A DNA stretch of 64,000 nucleotides, taken from assembly GCA_050951925.1 (NCBI GenBank), contig JBMNJZ010000001.1, positions 1,240,001-1,304,000 of the forward strand, written 5' to 3'. The notes beneath the pieces are model-generated. The model was not told the DNA's origin and made no database searches. It worked only from the letters and a program-made list of their open reading frames with translations. Shown here one piece after another: positions 41,350-50,844 of this stretch; position 1 is the stretch's first letter; each line of letters starts with the position of its first letter. Source of the stretch: UBA1046 sp012511325. Its GTDB lineage: Bacteria > Bacillota > Clostridia > Saccharofermentanales > DTU023. Made by a program: the position numbers and the translations under genes.

Positions 41350-44300
41350 TCAATTGCATAGCCATTTGACGGCACTCTGGAATATTAACTGATTAAAGCG
41401 AATAGTATCGTCATTTTGGGAATTGGTCGCTCTTATGCGCTCAATTTGAGCAAATTTACCCAGGATCCTTCCATCAGGGCTAATTAATCCCTCAATTCCC
41501 CAAATTGAACCTGTCGGATTCCAGGGCTCAAATCCTGTTGGTTCCCCCTCGGAGTCGGCATAACAAAATGCTATTGAACTTCGATCCGACATAAAGCTCA
41601 AAGCATCCATAGAAGCTATTAGTCTGCCACGATCTCCGGCTATCGGCACTCTCTCAAGTAAATCAGGGGCATGTAGCTGTAACCAAGGTGATTTGACATT
41701 CATATACCTAGTCGTCACAGTTCGCGATATGAAGCTGCCTCCCCTGCTATTGGCTGCAAGAGCCGGCATTTCAGCTCTTCGTCTTTGTATCTTGCCATAT
41801 GGCAGTAAACCTAGTTCCAGCAATTCAGCAAAGCCTCTGCCTATACCTAGAATCAGATGGCTTTTGTCTTCCAACCAATTCATCAAACTTTCAGCAACGG
41901 AAGGCTGGCTGAATATTGAGTAGGCAATACCCTCTGCAGAACCCGGGAATGTCAATATATCTGCCTTATTCAAATTGGATTTGAGTTTGACTAAGCTATC
42001 ATTGATTTCATCCTGACAACGATTCCGAAATATCAGGCGGTCAACTTCCGCGCCAACTTGATAAAAGGCGGAGGCGAGGTCATTCTCACTATTAGTTCCG
42101 GGCAAAACCGGAATTAGAACTTTAGGTTTACGTTTATTGCAAGCGGAAACAGGTGCTGCTTTATATGAATTTGGTGTAAGTTTGGCGTCAGACAACATAT
42201 TTTCTGCCTTAAGCGGATAAACTGACATGGGATATATTTCCGCCAGAGGTTCAAGCCAAATCTTCAATAATTCCGCCAGACTTATGCCTTCGTTATCATA
42301 TGAGACCTTACCATCATCAGTAGTCACCCCCAGATAAGTCCCTCCGGCGGCAATTATTTCGCCTTCCTCTACATCATCATCAAAACTTACGATTAAGCTG
42401 CCGGGTGCAGGCTTGAATAAATCTATATGATTATTGCGAGAAAATTCAAAACCCAAGGCCTCACCCATCAGCGCCTTTACTAAGGCAACAGCCAGTCCAC
42501 CGCTATCGGCAGTAATTATATTCTGAACTCGATTGTTCTGACAGTTTTCGTATAAAAAAGACAAAATTTTTAGCCAAGATTTGTGATCGACAACACAGGT
42601 TTCGTCTTGTGGCACAATAAAAGCGTAAAGTTGCTGTCCAGCTAATTTCAGAGTTGCTGAAATAACTTTATCCACTGAGGTAAGTCCAACCGCAAAAGCA
42701 ATAAGTGAAGGTGGCACGCTCAAATTCTCAAAAGTTCCGGACATACTGTCTTTACCGCCAATAGCCGGTACACCGAAGTCAAGCATTGCATCGAAGGCGC
42801 CTAACAATGCAGTCAGCGGTTGACCCCAACTCTGGGGATCAACTGTTTTGCCAAAGTATTCCTGCAAGCTCAACCTGGCTTGAAGAGGATTTCCGCCCAT
42901 AGCCAGGATTTTACTTAAAGCTGATAGGACAGCAAAATAACCGCCATGATACGGGCTTGCTTCGGCAAGATAAGGATCATAGCCACAGGCCATAAGCGAT
43001 ACCGAATCAGACAATTCTCCCGGACCTGTTGGTATTTGCGCCGCCATACCCATTTCCGGCGTTAATTGCGTCTTACCGCCAAGTGGCAACAAGACGGTAC
43101 CGGAACCAACGGTATTATCAAAGCACTCAATTAAACCTCGCCGCGAACATTGAGTAATATCAGATAGCGACTCCGATAGTCTGTCAACAAAGCCGTGTGC
43201 AGATTCTTTGCCTGCAAACCATCTATCAGCTTTTGATGGAGAAAATAGTGCTGAGGTCTGCTGCTTTGCACCATTAGTAGACAGGAAATCCCTCCGCAGT
43301 TCAACGATCGTCTGACCTTGCCAAATCATTTTCAGGACAGGCTCTTCCGTCACTTTTGCCACTACTGCTGTTTCTAAATTTTCTTCTGCGGCATATTGAC
43401 AAAATAAAGTAGCCTCATCAGCCGAAACCACTACAGCCATCCTCTCTTGCGATTCGGAAAGCGCGATTTCAGTTCCGTCCAGCCCGGCATATTTCAGCTT
43501 AACTGCATCCAGATCAATCACCAGTCCATCTGCCAGCTCGCCAATTGCTACTGATACACCTCCGGCGCCAAAATCGTTACATCTCTTTATCAACTTCACC
43601 GGCTCCGGCCTTTGAAACAATCGCTGCAGATTTCGCTCCAGATAAGCATTGCCCTTTTGCACTTCCGCAGCACTGATTCTATGAGAGGACTTATGATGGC
43701 TTTGAGAGGATCCGGTGGCACCACCGATACCGTCTCTACCTGTTCTGCCGCCAACGAGAATAACGACATCACCGGCCATGGGACACTCTCGTCTCACCCG
43801 ATCGGCCGGGACGGCTGCCATAATTGCACCTGCCTCAAGTCTTTTAGCTTCAAAGCGAGGATGATAATACTCCGCTAAATGACCCGCAGCAATGCCGATT
43901 TGATTGCCATAGGAGCTGTAGCCTAAACTGGCTCTTTTTGCGATGTACCGTTGTGCCAGCTTACCGGGTCGGATACTCATATAATTTTGCCTGGGATCCC
44001 CTCCCCCGGAGACTCTCATCGCCTGATAAGCATATGCTCTACCTGATAATGGGTCACGAATGGCACCGCCCAGACAAGTACCGGCGCCGCCAAATGGTTC
44101 AATTTCTGTCGGATGATTATGTGTTTCGTTTTTGAACATGAGGAAAACATCTTTTTCAGCACCCTTCTGTTGTGCCCTAACTCTGATACTGCAAGCATTT
44201 ATTTCTTCGGATTCATCAAGATCACTGAGATCCAATTTTGTTTTGAGTATTTTAGTGCTGATAGTAGCTAAATCCATTAAGGTTACAGGACTGCTACGTC

Positions 44301-45147
44301 CTTTTCGCTGATCAAAATGTTTATGCCATGAGAGATAGTTCTGCCAACTTGATTCAATATGTTTACGCAAATCCTGATCAAAATCTTCAGGAAAATCAAC
44401 ATGTGTCAACTCAGTATTGAATGTAGTGTGGCGGCAATGATCAGACCAATAGGTATCAAGTACTCTTATTTCAGTTATGGTTGGGTCACGACCAATCTCC
44501 AAAAAATATGACTGAATATGCTGCAAATCAGCCATAGTCATGGCCAGTTGCTGATCAAGGCAGAAAGCATTAAGTTCCTCAGAACTTAATCCGGTAAAGC
44601 CCACATGTACCTGGATCGGCATTCGCTCACCCTCATGATCAGTTTCATACCTGACATAATCGGTAGTGCCCATTTGGCTTTCAACTGGATTAATCAGCCA
44701 TGATTTAATCTTATGTCTGTCTGCCGGGCTCAGATCTCCGTAAAAAAGATAGTGTCTGGCGGATTTGACAGTTCCGGCCTCTCTCCCTAGTGATATTTGC
44801 ACGGACTGTGCAATTAAATCAGACTCCTGATCATATTGACCAGCAATTGGCTCAACTATTAATTCATAATCCGGTTCTGCTAAATCTGCTTGCTTCAGAT
44901 CCGGAGAACCATCGTCATGAGTAGAGACTCTGATCCTTAAAGCTGGATCAACAATTAGATCGACGATTCTTTCAGTTTCGCTTCTTAACGTACTGAAGAA
45001 ATCAAAACGGGAAAGAACTATCATCTTTTTTAAAGCATCTATTTCTAAAAAGCTTTTTAACTCGGACAAAAGAGCCTGTTCCTCTGTGTCCAAATCCGGA
45101 CGCTTCATAAAATAAATGCGCTGCAGATATCCTGAGCCGTAAGTCAT
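41350..45147 (-). CDS. purL: Phosphoribosylformylglycinamidine synthase, single-chain, with degenerate glutaminase domain
   Basis: A 1265-residue PurL for the fourth step of purine synthesis, ATP-dependent conversion of FGAR to FGAM. The synthetase half is intact: SDHCRHTTFNTEL, KNETHNHPTEIEPFGGA, GGRTGRDGIGGATGSS and CGYDPYLAE. The C-terminal glutaminase domain (about residues 1025-1265) is structurally recognisable (PVLPGTNSENDLA, LLELGLLPYG, NPTGSIWGIEGL), but the nucleophile in G-I-C-N-G-F is Gly (GIGRGF, codon 41841-41839). The catalytic His of HPER is Gln (QIER, codon 41449-41447). The nearby AHGEGR is AGDRGR. So it cannot cut glutamine by the usual route and would need free ammonia or another glutaminase. 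No other pur gene is nearby. Confidence 0.95.
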   Translation of the reverse strand: MTYGSGYLQRIYFMKRPDLDTEEQALLSELKSFLEIDALKKMIVLSRFDFFSTLRSETERIVDLIVDPALRIRVSTHDDGSPDLKQADLAEPDYELIVEPIAGQYDQESDLIAQSVQISLGREAGTVKSARHYLFYGDLSPADRHKIKSWLINPVESQMGTTDYVRYETDHEGERMPIQVHVGFTGLSSEELNAFCLDQQLAMTMADLQHIQSYFLEIGRDPTITEIRVLDTYWSDHCRHTTFNTELTHVDFPEDFDQDLRKHIESSWQNYLSWHKHFDQRKGRSSPVTLMDLATISTKILKTKLDLSDLDESEEINACSIRVRAQQKGAEKDVFLMFKNETHNHPTEIEPFGGAGTCLGGAIRDPLSGRAYAYQAMRVSGGGDPRQNYMSIRPGKLAQRYIAKRASLGYSSYGNQIGIAAGHLAEYYHPRFEAKRLEAGAIMAAVPADRVRRECPMAGDVVILVGGRTGRDGIGGATGSSQSHHKSSHRISAAEVQKGNAYLERNLQRLFQRPEPVKLIKRCNDFGAGGVSVAIGELADGLVIDLDAVKLKYAGLDGTEIALSESQERMAVVVSADEATLFCQYAAEENLETAVVAKVTEEPVLKMIWQGQTIVELRRDFLSTNGAKQQTSALFSPSKADRWFAGKESAHGFVDRLSESLSDITQCSRRGLIECFDNTVGSGTVLLPLGGKTQLTPEMGMAAQIPTGPGELSDSVSLMACGYDPYLAEASPYHGGYFAVLSALSKILAMGGNPLQARLSLQEYFGKTVDPQSWGQPLTALLGAFDAMLDFGVPAIGGKDSMSGTFENLSVPPSLIAFAVGLTSVDKVISATLKLAGQQLYAFIVPQDETCVVDHKSWLKILSFLYENCQNNRVQNIITADSGGLAVALVKALMGEALGFEFSRNNHIDLFKPAPGSLIVSFDDDVEEGEIIAAGGTYLGVTTDDGKVSYDNEGISLAELLKIWLEPLAEIYPMSVYPLKAENMLSDAKLTPNSYKAAPVSACNKRKPKVLIPVLPGTNSENDLASAFYQVGAEVDRLIFRNRCQDEINDSLVKLKSNLNKADILTFPGSAEGIAYSIFSQPSVAESLMNWLEDKSHLILGIGRGFAELLELGLLPYGKIQRRRAEMPALAANSRGGSFISRTVTTRYMNVKSPWLQLHAPDLLERVPIAGDRGRLIASMDALSFMSDRSSIAFCYADSEGEPTGFEPWNPTGSIWGIEGLISPDGRILGKFAQIERIRATNSQNDDTIRFNQLIFQSAVKWLCN

Positions 45148-45174
45148 AGATTGATTCTCCTTACGATCAAATTC

Positions 45175-47043
45175 TCAATATAATTCCAATGCCTGCTCTG
45201 CCAGTCCTGTTGATCTATCGATAAAATCAGCCAGATCGTCCCCGCTCAAAAGACCTTGAGCAAGCCTGGTTAAATCAAAAATGTATGCTGCTAATTTTCT
45301 GGCAGATTCTTTGTATTCAGGTAATTCATTCATGCGCAGCAGGCTGGTTATAAGCTTGGAATCTTCATTTAGTAATAGCTCCATTTGTTGTTTAGTTAGC
45401 TCTTCTTTCTTGTCGTCCGGCATTTGTGCATCAAGAGCCATTTGTTGAGAAAATTCTCTGATACGACGCATTTCTTCAGACTCATATAAAATCGCGGGAG
45501 GCGCCTTCTCTCCTAAGGGCGATAGTTTAAATCCAATTATTTTAAAGTTGTCAGCAATAGGAAAAAGATCCGTCAAATGACTCAGATCCGTCTCCGCCTC
45601 AACAGAATAGTCAGAATCAGCCCTGACGAATTGTCGCTTTCCCTGATCATAATATTCCAAAAACGACATCAGCGGCGTATCTATTTCCTGATCCATGATC
45701 AGCACGGGTATCTTCTGCTCTTCAGCAATCCTTACATGCACTGCCAACTGATCGGCAGCAGGGGTATAGAGCACCTTTCCTTCAGGTAATTCCTGTTCAG
45801 ACAAATAGTTACCTTTTGTGCTGGCGAATAGTAAGGACGATTTAACATATTCATAAAATTTCTGATCAGAGAGAATACCGTATTTAACAAAAAGGCTGAT
45901 TTTGGGCCACACGCTCTCATAGTATTCCCTATCTTCAGTATTTAATTTATTCAAGCGTTCTGCGACTTTACGCACAATATGTTGTGATAGTCTTTTAAAA
46001 GTAGGATCGTTCTGCAGGAAACTACGTGAAACATTGAGTGGCAGATCAGGACAATCCAGCATTCCTTGCAATAGAAATAAAAACTCCGGAATAATCTCTT
46101 TAGTGTTGTCGGAAACAAAAACCTGATTATAAAAAAGCAAGATTCTTCCTTCCAGTGTCTGTATGTGGTCTTTAATCTGAGGGAAATACAAAATCCCTTT
46201 TAGTCTGAATGGATAATCCATATTAAGATGAACCCAGAAAAGTGGTTCCTGGACACTGTTAAAAGTGTCTTTATAGAAGGCAATATATTCTTGATCAGAT
46301 ATTTGTGCAGGTGACTTGAGCCAGAGTGGCGTGACAATATTGACAGCTTCTAGAGTGGGAATTCTATCTGTTATAAGATTGACATCGTTCCATAACTCAG
46401 TTGTTGCATCAGACTCAGTTAAGTAATAGATGGGCCAGGACATAAAACGACAATATTTATCAATTATTCGTCTCAGCTCAGTAGAAGTTAGCCATTCCTT
46501 ATCTTCAGATGTAAGTGTGAGAGTAATGGTTGTACCTCTCTCGCTCCTTGTCCCGGGACTCATTTGATATTCAATACCTTCTTCGCTTTGCCAAAGCACC
46601 GGGGATGTTCCCTCCTGCCATGACAAGGTATCAATCTCAACTTTCTCGGCAACCATGAAGGCAGAATAGAAACCAAGACCAAAATGACCGATAAAGCCAG
46701 CGTCTTCAGCTCCTTGCTCTTGATAACGCGTGACAAAGTCCGTCATCCCTGAGTAAGCAATTTGGTTGATATATTTATCAAGCTCCGCTTCCGTCATACC
46801 AATGCCGTTATCTACAAACATCAGCTCACCAGTTTTGGTATCAAAACGGATCTCAATTCTAAACTCCTCCTGATCCAATTCTATTTCACCCATATTGGAA
46901 AGCTGCCTTAGTTTAGATAAGGCATCGGCTGAGTTGGAGACTAGCTCCCGCAGAAAAATATCGCGATTTGAGTATAGCCACTGCCTTATGATCGGGAATA
47001 TATTTTCGGTACTGACCTGTATCTGTCCTTTCTTAATCTCCAT
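45175..47043 (-). CDS. htpG: Chaperone protein HtpG (Hsp90)
   Basis: A 622-residue Hsp90. The N-terminal GHKL ATPase has SNRDIFLRELVSNSADAL, VDNGIGM and GHFGLGFYSAFMVAEKV. The middle domain has LNVSRSFLQ with the catalytic Arg. The C-terminal dimer domain is present. Length is normal. No CIRCE inverted repeat is visible upstream, so HrcA control is unlikely from local sequence. Confidence 0.96.
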   Translation of the reverse strand: MEIKKGQIQVSTENIFPIIRQWLYSNRDIFLRELVSNSADALSKLRQLSNMGEIELDQEEFRIEIRFDTKTGELMFVDNGIGMTEAELDKYINQIAYSGMTDFVTRYQEQGAEDAGFIGHFGLGFYSAFMVAEKVEIDTLSWQEGTSPVLWQSEEGIEYQMSPGTRSERGTTITLTLTSEDKEWLTSTELRRIIDKYCRFMSWPIYYLTESDATTELWNDVNLITDRIPTLEAVNIVTPLWLKSPAQISDQEYIAFYKDTFNSVQEPLFWVHLNMDYPFRLKGILYFPQIKDHIQTLEGRILLFYNQVFVSDNTKEIIPEFLFLLQGMLDCPDLPLNVSRSFLQNDPTFKRLSQHIVRKVAERLNKLNTEDREYYESVWPKISLFVKYGILSDQKFYEYVKSSLLFASTKGNYLSEQELPEGKVLYTPAADQLAVHVRIAEEQKIPVLIMDQEIDTPLMSFLEYYDQGKRQFVRADSDYSVEAETDLSHLTDLFPIADNFKIIGFKLSPLGEKAPPAILYESEEMRRIREFSQQMALDAQMPDDKKEELTKQQMELLLNEDSKLITSLLRMNELPEYKESARKLAAYIFDLTRLAQGLLSGDDLADFIDRSTGLAEQALELY

Positions 47044-47214
47044 AACTAAATCCTTTCATAAACATCGATAGCACACTGAAAATTCTAACCTGATTGTTTA
47101 ATCTGATCTATTACATAATATCAAAATTAAATTAATACAATACTTTTAGTTACATCTAATGCTTGTGATAAAATAGTTGCAAAGATAATAAAACTATTTT
47201 GAGGCAAACACATA

Positions 47215-47961
47215 ATGAAAAAAAAGAAATTTATCCATATTTCTCTTAATATATTGGCAACTGCCCTTTTGCTGGCAGGCATATATCTGCTAATCCGGCC
47301 CTATTACCAAAATTACCGTCAGAGAAATAAAATACGCGATATTTTGACTGAGATGGAGATCACTCATACCGACGGCTCAAAACCAACATCCAAAATAGAA
47401 CCTGTGAAGGAAATTGAAGTAAGTTTTGCACCGGATTCCTATAAAGTTGATGGTGAGGAATGGGAGGAATTTGCCAAACCCACCCCAACTGCATCTGAAG
47501 CAAATAACAGAGAATTTGTCAAAGTGAAGACTTACGCTCGATTAGACATTCCTTCTATAGATTTTTCCATGCCTATTGCTGATAAAGCCACCTTACATTC
47601 TTTAAGGGTTGCTATTGGTCATTACGGACCTTCCGCACCAATGGGGGAAAAGGGCAATTTTGTTCTGTTCGGGCACCGCGGATATCGCAGCGGCAACTAT
47701 CTGCATCATATTCACGAGGTGAAACCAGGAGATGAAATAATCGTCATCAGCAGCAAAAATGCCTATATATATACTATGGATAGCAGTATCGAGATTAAAC
47801 CATCACTATTGACGGAAAAAATTAACGAACGCACAGAACAAGCAAGAATCATAATTGTCAGTTGCGCACCATTACGCGATACCGCCACCCATAAGCAAGG
47901 ATCGCTTCGCATTTTGCTCTATGGACATTTGAAAGAAACAATACCCCTAACGGATAACTGA
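47215..47961 (+). CDS. Sortase
   Basis: A 248-residue membrane-anchored transpeptidase. The N-terminal helix is about residues 8-27, then a linker, then a sortase beta-barrel from about residue 105 (YARLDIPSIDFSMPI). The catalytic His is in VLFGHRGYR, Cys in IIVSCAPL and Arg in SLRILLYGHL, so it should be active. The single barrel without a lid is nearest to class D/E sortases. No LPXTG-type substrate or pilin gene is next to it, so it may act as a housekeeping sortase. Confidence 0.88.
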   Translation: MKKKKFIHISLNILATALLLAGIYLLIRPYYQNYRQRNKIRDILTEMEITHTDGSKPTSKIEPVKEIEVSFAPDSYKVDGEEWEEFAKPTPTASEANNREFVKVKTYARLDIPSIDFSMPIADKATLHSLRVAIGHYGPSAPMGEKGNFVLFGHRGYRSGNYLHHIHEVKPGDEIIVISSKNAYIYTMDSSIEIKPSLLTEKINERTEQARIIIVSCAPLRDTATHKQGSLRILLYGHLKETIPLTDN

Positions 47962-48000
47962 TAAGATGATCTGAAGCTCTCACTGCATCGGACAGAGAAA

Positions 48001-48023
48001 ACCCGGTCAATCAATGGCCGGGT
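48001..48023 (+). terminator. Hairpin after the sortase gene
   Basis: ACCCGGTC and GGCCGGGT (48001-48008 with 48016-48023) form an 8-bp GC-rich stem with one wobble pair, 40 bases after the sortase stop. Only a short GTTTG follows, so termination may be weak. Confidence 0.5.
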
Positions 48024-48043
48024 CGGTTTGCGGCAAAGTCACA

Positions 48044-48283
48044 TTATTCGGGCATCAACTCATCCAAAGATATCTCATTCAGCACTTCGCGAAGAATAGC
48101 TGCCTCTTCTCTACTCAGAGTAATGCCTTTGCTCATTTTTTTATGATCCGGTGCCCAATCACGCAGATCCAACTTCGCTTTGCTCTCATTCCAGCTAACA
48201 AGGTTTAACTCACGATTCCAGCCTGATCTGCTCGTGCTTAAAACTGCAATGTTTTCCTTAATTTCATATTTAAACTCGGCCAT
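48044..48283 (-). CDS. YdbC-like PC4 family nucleic-acid-binding protein
   Basis: A 79-residue protein of the PC4/YdbC family, which binds single-stranded DNA as a dimer. The pattern LSTSRSGWNRELNLVSWN, then DLRDWAPDHKKMSKGITLS, is typical. The ribosome binding site GGAGG lies upstream. It is adjacent to, and on the same strand as, glycogen phosphorylase, with no obvious functional link. A role in transcription or DNA maintenance is inferred from the family. Confidence 0.85.
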   Translation of the reverse strand: MAEFKYEIKENIAVLSTSRSGWNRELNLVSWNESKAKLDLRDWAPDHKKMSKGITLSREEAAILREVLNEISLDELMPE

Positions 48284-48351
48284 TTTACTTTTCCTCCGAA
48301 ATATTTAACTTACAGTGCATTTTGCCAAACAGACAACAATGTGTCAAACAG

Positions 48352-50730
48352 TTAAACATCTGGTGCCCGCACTCTCCAGATTTCCTGCGCGTACTCGCTA
48401 ACTGTTCGGTCAGAGCTAAATCTGCCACTGTTGACAATATTGATCCAGCATTTCTGACCCCATCGCATCTGATCCTGATATGATTGATGAGCATAGTTTC
48501 GTGTCTTTCTATACGATTCAAAATCTCCTAACACATAGAAGGGATCGCCTGCCTGCCATTGGGAGCCGGTCAGCAAAGAATCATAAATGTCTTGAAACAT
48601 GCCAGTCCGGTTATCAGAAATTGTACCGTCAATCAATGCATCAACCACTCGTTTTAATCCCTGAACATTTTGATATTGCCATTGTGAATTGTAATAGCTC
48701 ATAGTCGCAGGAAAATCATCTATTTTAGGTCCGAACATAAAACAGTTTTCCTCACCCACCTGATCAACAATTTCCAAATTAGCACCGTCAAATGTACCTA
48801 ATGTCAAGGCACCATTCATCATAAATTTCATATTACCCGTCCCGGATGCTTCCATGCCTACAGTGGAAATCTGTTCCGATATATCTGCAGCAGGAAATAT
48901 TCTCTCCGCCAATGTAACATTGTAATTATGAAGATATACAACCCTCATGTAATCATTAACATCTGAATCATCATTGATCAAGGCCGCTAATTCAGTCAGA
49001 AATTTTATTATCCCCTTGGCCCGAAAATACCCTGGTGCCGCCTTGGCACCGAAAATATAGGCGACAGGCGTTATCCCGTTAGAACTGCCTTTGTCCTTAA
49101 GTGTGAAATATTGGTCTAGAATGAACAGGCCATTAAGCAGTTGCCTCTTGTATTCATGGAGTCTTTTGATCTGAACATCGAATACAAAACTACTGTCAAG
49201 TTCGATTCCTTCATATTCCTTAATAAAATTCACGAGTTTCTCTTTATTTTGGGACTTAATTTCTAATAAATTTCTAATTAACTTGGGATCATTTTTTTCA
49301 GAGGTTAAGGATTTTAGTTGGTTAAGATCCGTGACCCAGTCTTGACTGCCCATTTTCGCCGTCAGCAGTTCAGCTAGTAGTGGATTGCATGCTAGGAGCC
49401 AGCGTCTGGGGGTAACTCCATTAGTTTTATTATTAAATTTTCCGGGCCACTGTTTGTAAAAATCTTTAAAGAGAACATTCTTTAGAAGATTACTATGAAT
49501 TGCGGCGACGCCATTAACTGAATAACAGCTGTAGCATGCCAGCAAAGCCATATGAACTTTGCCGTCATGAATGGGAGACATTGACTGAATAAGATCTTCA
49601 GGCAGATTCTTCTCTATCAACTCTTCTTCAAATCGTTGATCAATTTCTTTGATGATATTCAAGATGCGAGGGAAAAGAAACTGAAAAATATTAATATCCC
49701 ATTTTTCAAGAGCTTCTTCCATCATGGTGTGATTTGTAAAGGCAAAGGTCTTGCGGACAATCTCCCAGGCTTCGTCCCAACTTTGTCTGTTTTCATCAAT
49801 TAAGAGACGCATCAGCTCCGGGATCGCCAAGACAGGGTGTGTATCATTAAGCTGAATACAGTTAAAATTCGGGAATTGTGAAAAATCATTACCATGTATG
49901 CGCTTGAATGAATCTAATACATATTGCAGTGAAGCGGAGACAAAAAAATATTGTTGCCTGAGTCTTAACACTTTTCCATCATATGAGCTGTCATTCGGAT
50001 ACAGAACACGGCAGATATCCTTAACCCGGTTACGCTCGATAACAGCATCATCAAATCTTTGCGAATTGAATAAATTAAAATCGAATTCCTGAGCAGGTTC
50101 TGCATCCCAGAGTCTGATCGTATTGATATTATCAGTACCAAAGCCGGTTACCGGCAGATCGTAGGGAACTGCATAGACTTTGAGATCTTCATAATGAATT
50201 AATACTTTCTCTTCACGGCGCGGTACGAGGAAAGGATATCCATCATTATCAATCCAATTATCCGGATATTCCTTCTGAAAACCATTCTCAATTGCCTGGC
50301 GGAATAAACCATAATGATATAAAATACCATATCCCGTAACTGGTAGACCCAGAGTAGCGCTGGAGTCGAGAAAGCAGGCAGATAACCGCCCAAGACCGCC
50401 ATTACCCAAACCCGGATCTGACTCATGCTCCATTATATCCATCAGATCATATCCTTGATCGGCAGCAAAGTCCCGCACAGTGTCATAGAGATTCAGATTG
50501 ATCAAATTATTAAGTAAGCTCCTTCCTACCAGGAACTCTGCAGAAAAATAATGGGCCTGACGCTGATCAATATTTGCGTACCGGGTAGCCTCCCATTTTG
50601 GTGCCAACAAGGACATAATAGTGCGGGAAAGTATTTGCCAGAATTCTCTTTCTGTCAAAGAGGGTAAATCTTTGCCATAATTTGCCTGTGACAGTATCTG
50701 CATCCTTTCGGAAAGAATCTTATTATCCAT
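48352..50730 (-). CDS. glgP: Glycogen/starch phosphorylase
   Basis: A 792-residue PLP enzyme releasing glucose 1-phosphate from alpha-glucans. Motifs: SAEFLVGRSL, GNGGLGRLSACF, NGVTPRRW and the PLP-binding region EASGTGNMKFMMNGALTLGT. Length is normal. It points to glycogen or maltodextrin use; no other glg genes are near. AAGGAG precedes the ATG. It is divergent from a membrane protein gene. Confidence 0.96.
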   Translation of the reverse strand: MDNKILSERMQILSQANYGKDLPSLTEREFWQILSRTIMSLLAPKWEATRYANIDQRQAHYFSAEFLVGRSLLNNLINLNLYDTVRDFAADQGYDLMDIMEHESDPGLGNGGLGRLSACFLDSSATLGLPVTGYGILYHYGLFRQAIENGFQKEYPDNWIDNDGYPFLVPRREEKVLIHYEDLKVYAVPYDLPVTGFGTDNINTIRLWDAEPAQEFDFNLFNSQRFDDAVIERNRVKDICRVLYPNDSSYDGKVLRLRQQYFFVSASLQYVLDSFKRIHGNDFSQFPNFNCIQLNDTHPVLAIPELMRLLIDENRQSWDEAWEIVRKTFAFTNHTMMEEALEKWDINIFQFLFPRILNIIKEIDQRFEEELIEKNLPEDLIQSMSPIHDGKVHMALLACYSCYSVNGVAAIHSNLLKNVLFKDFYKQWPGKFNNKTNGVTPRRWLLACNPLLAELLTAKMGSQDWVTDLNQLKSLTSEKNDPKLIRNLLEIKSQNKEKLVNFIKEYEGIELDSSFVFDVQIKRLHEYKRQLLNGLFILDQYFTLKDKGSSNGITPVAYIFGAKAAPGYFRAKGIIKFLTELAALINDDSDVNDYMRVVYLHNYNVTLAERIFPAADISEQISTVGMEASGTGNMKFMMNGALTLGTFDGANLEIVDQVGEENCFMFGPKIDDFPATMSYYNSQWQYQNVQGLKRVVDALIDGTISDNRTGMFQDIYDSLLTGSQWQAGDPFYVLGDFESYRKTRNYAHQSYQDQMRWGQKCWINIVNSGRFSSDRTVSEYAQEIWRVRAPDV

Positions 50731-50844
50731 GAGCTTCTCCTTGTGGAATATTTTTTCGCCACAGCTATTATAATTATAAGTGGCGTTTGTGACAATTTAA
50801 GGTATACTAATTTTGTCCATCACCGATCAACCTCAGGAGCAAAA

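Noticed and set aside
47044..47214. CIRCE element before htpG
   Set aside because: No TTAGCACTC-N9-GAGTGCTAA-like inverted repeat is present.
50743..50844. Longer N-terminus for the membrane protein at 50845
   Set aside because: No ribosome binding site before 50743, while CAGGAG precedes GTG 50845.
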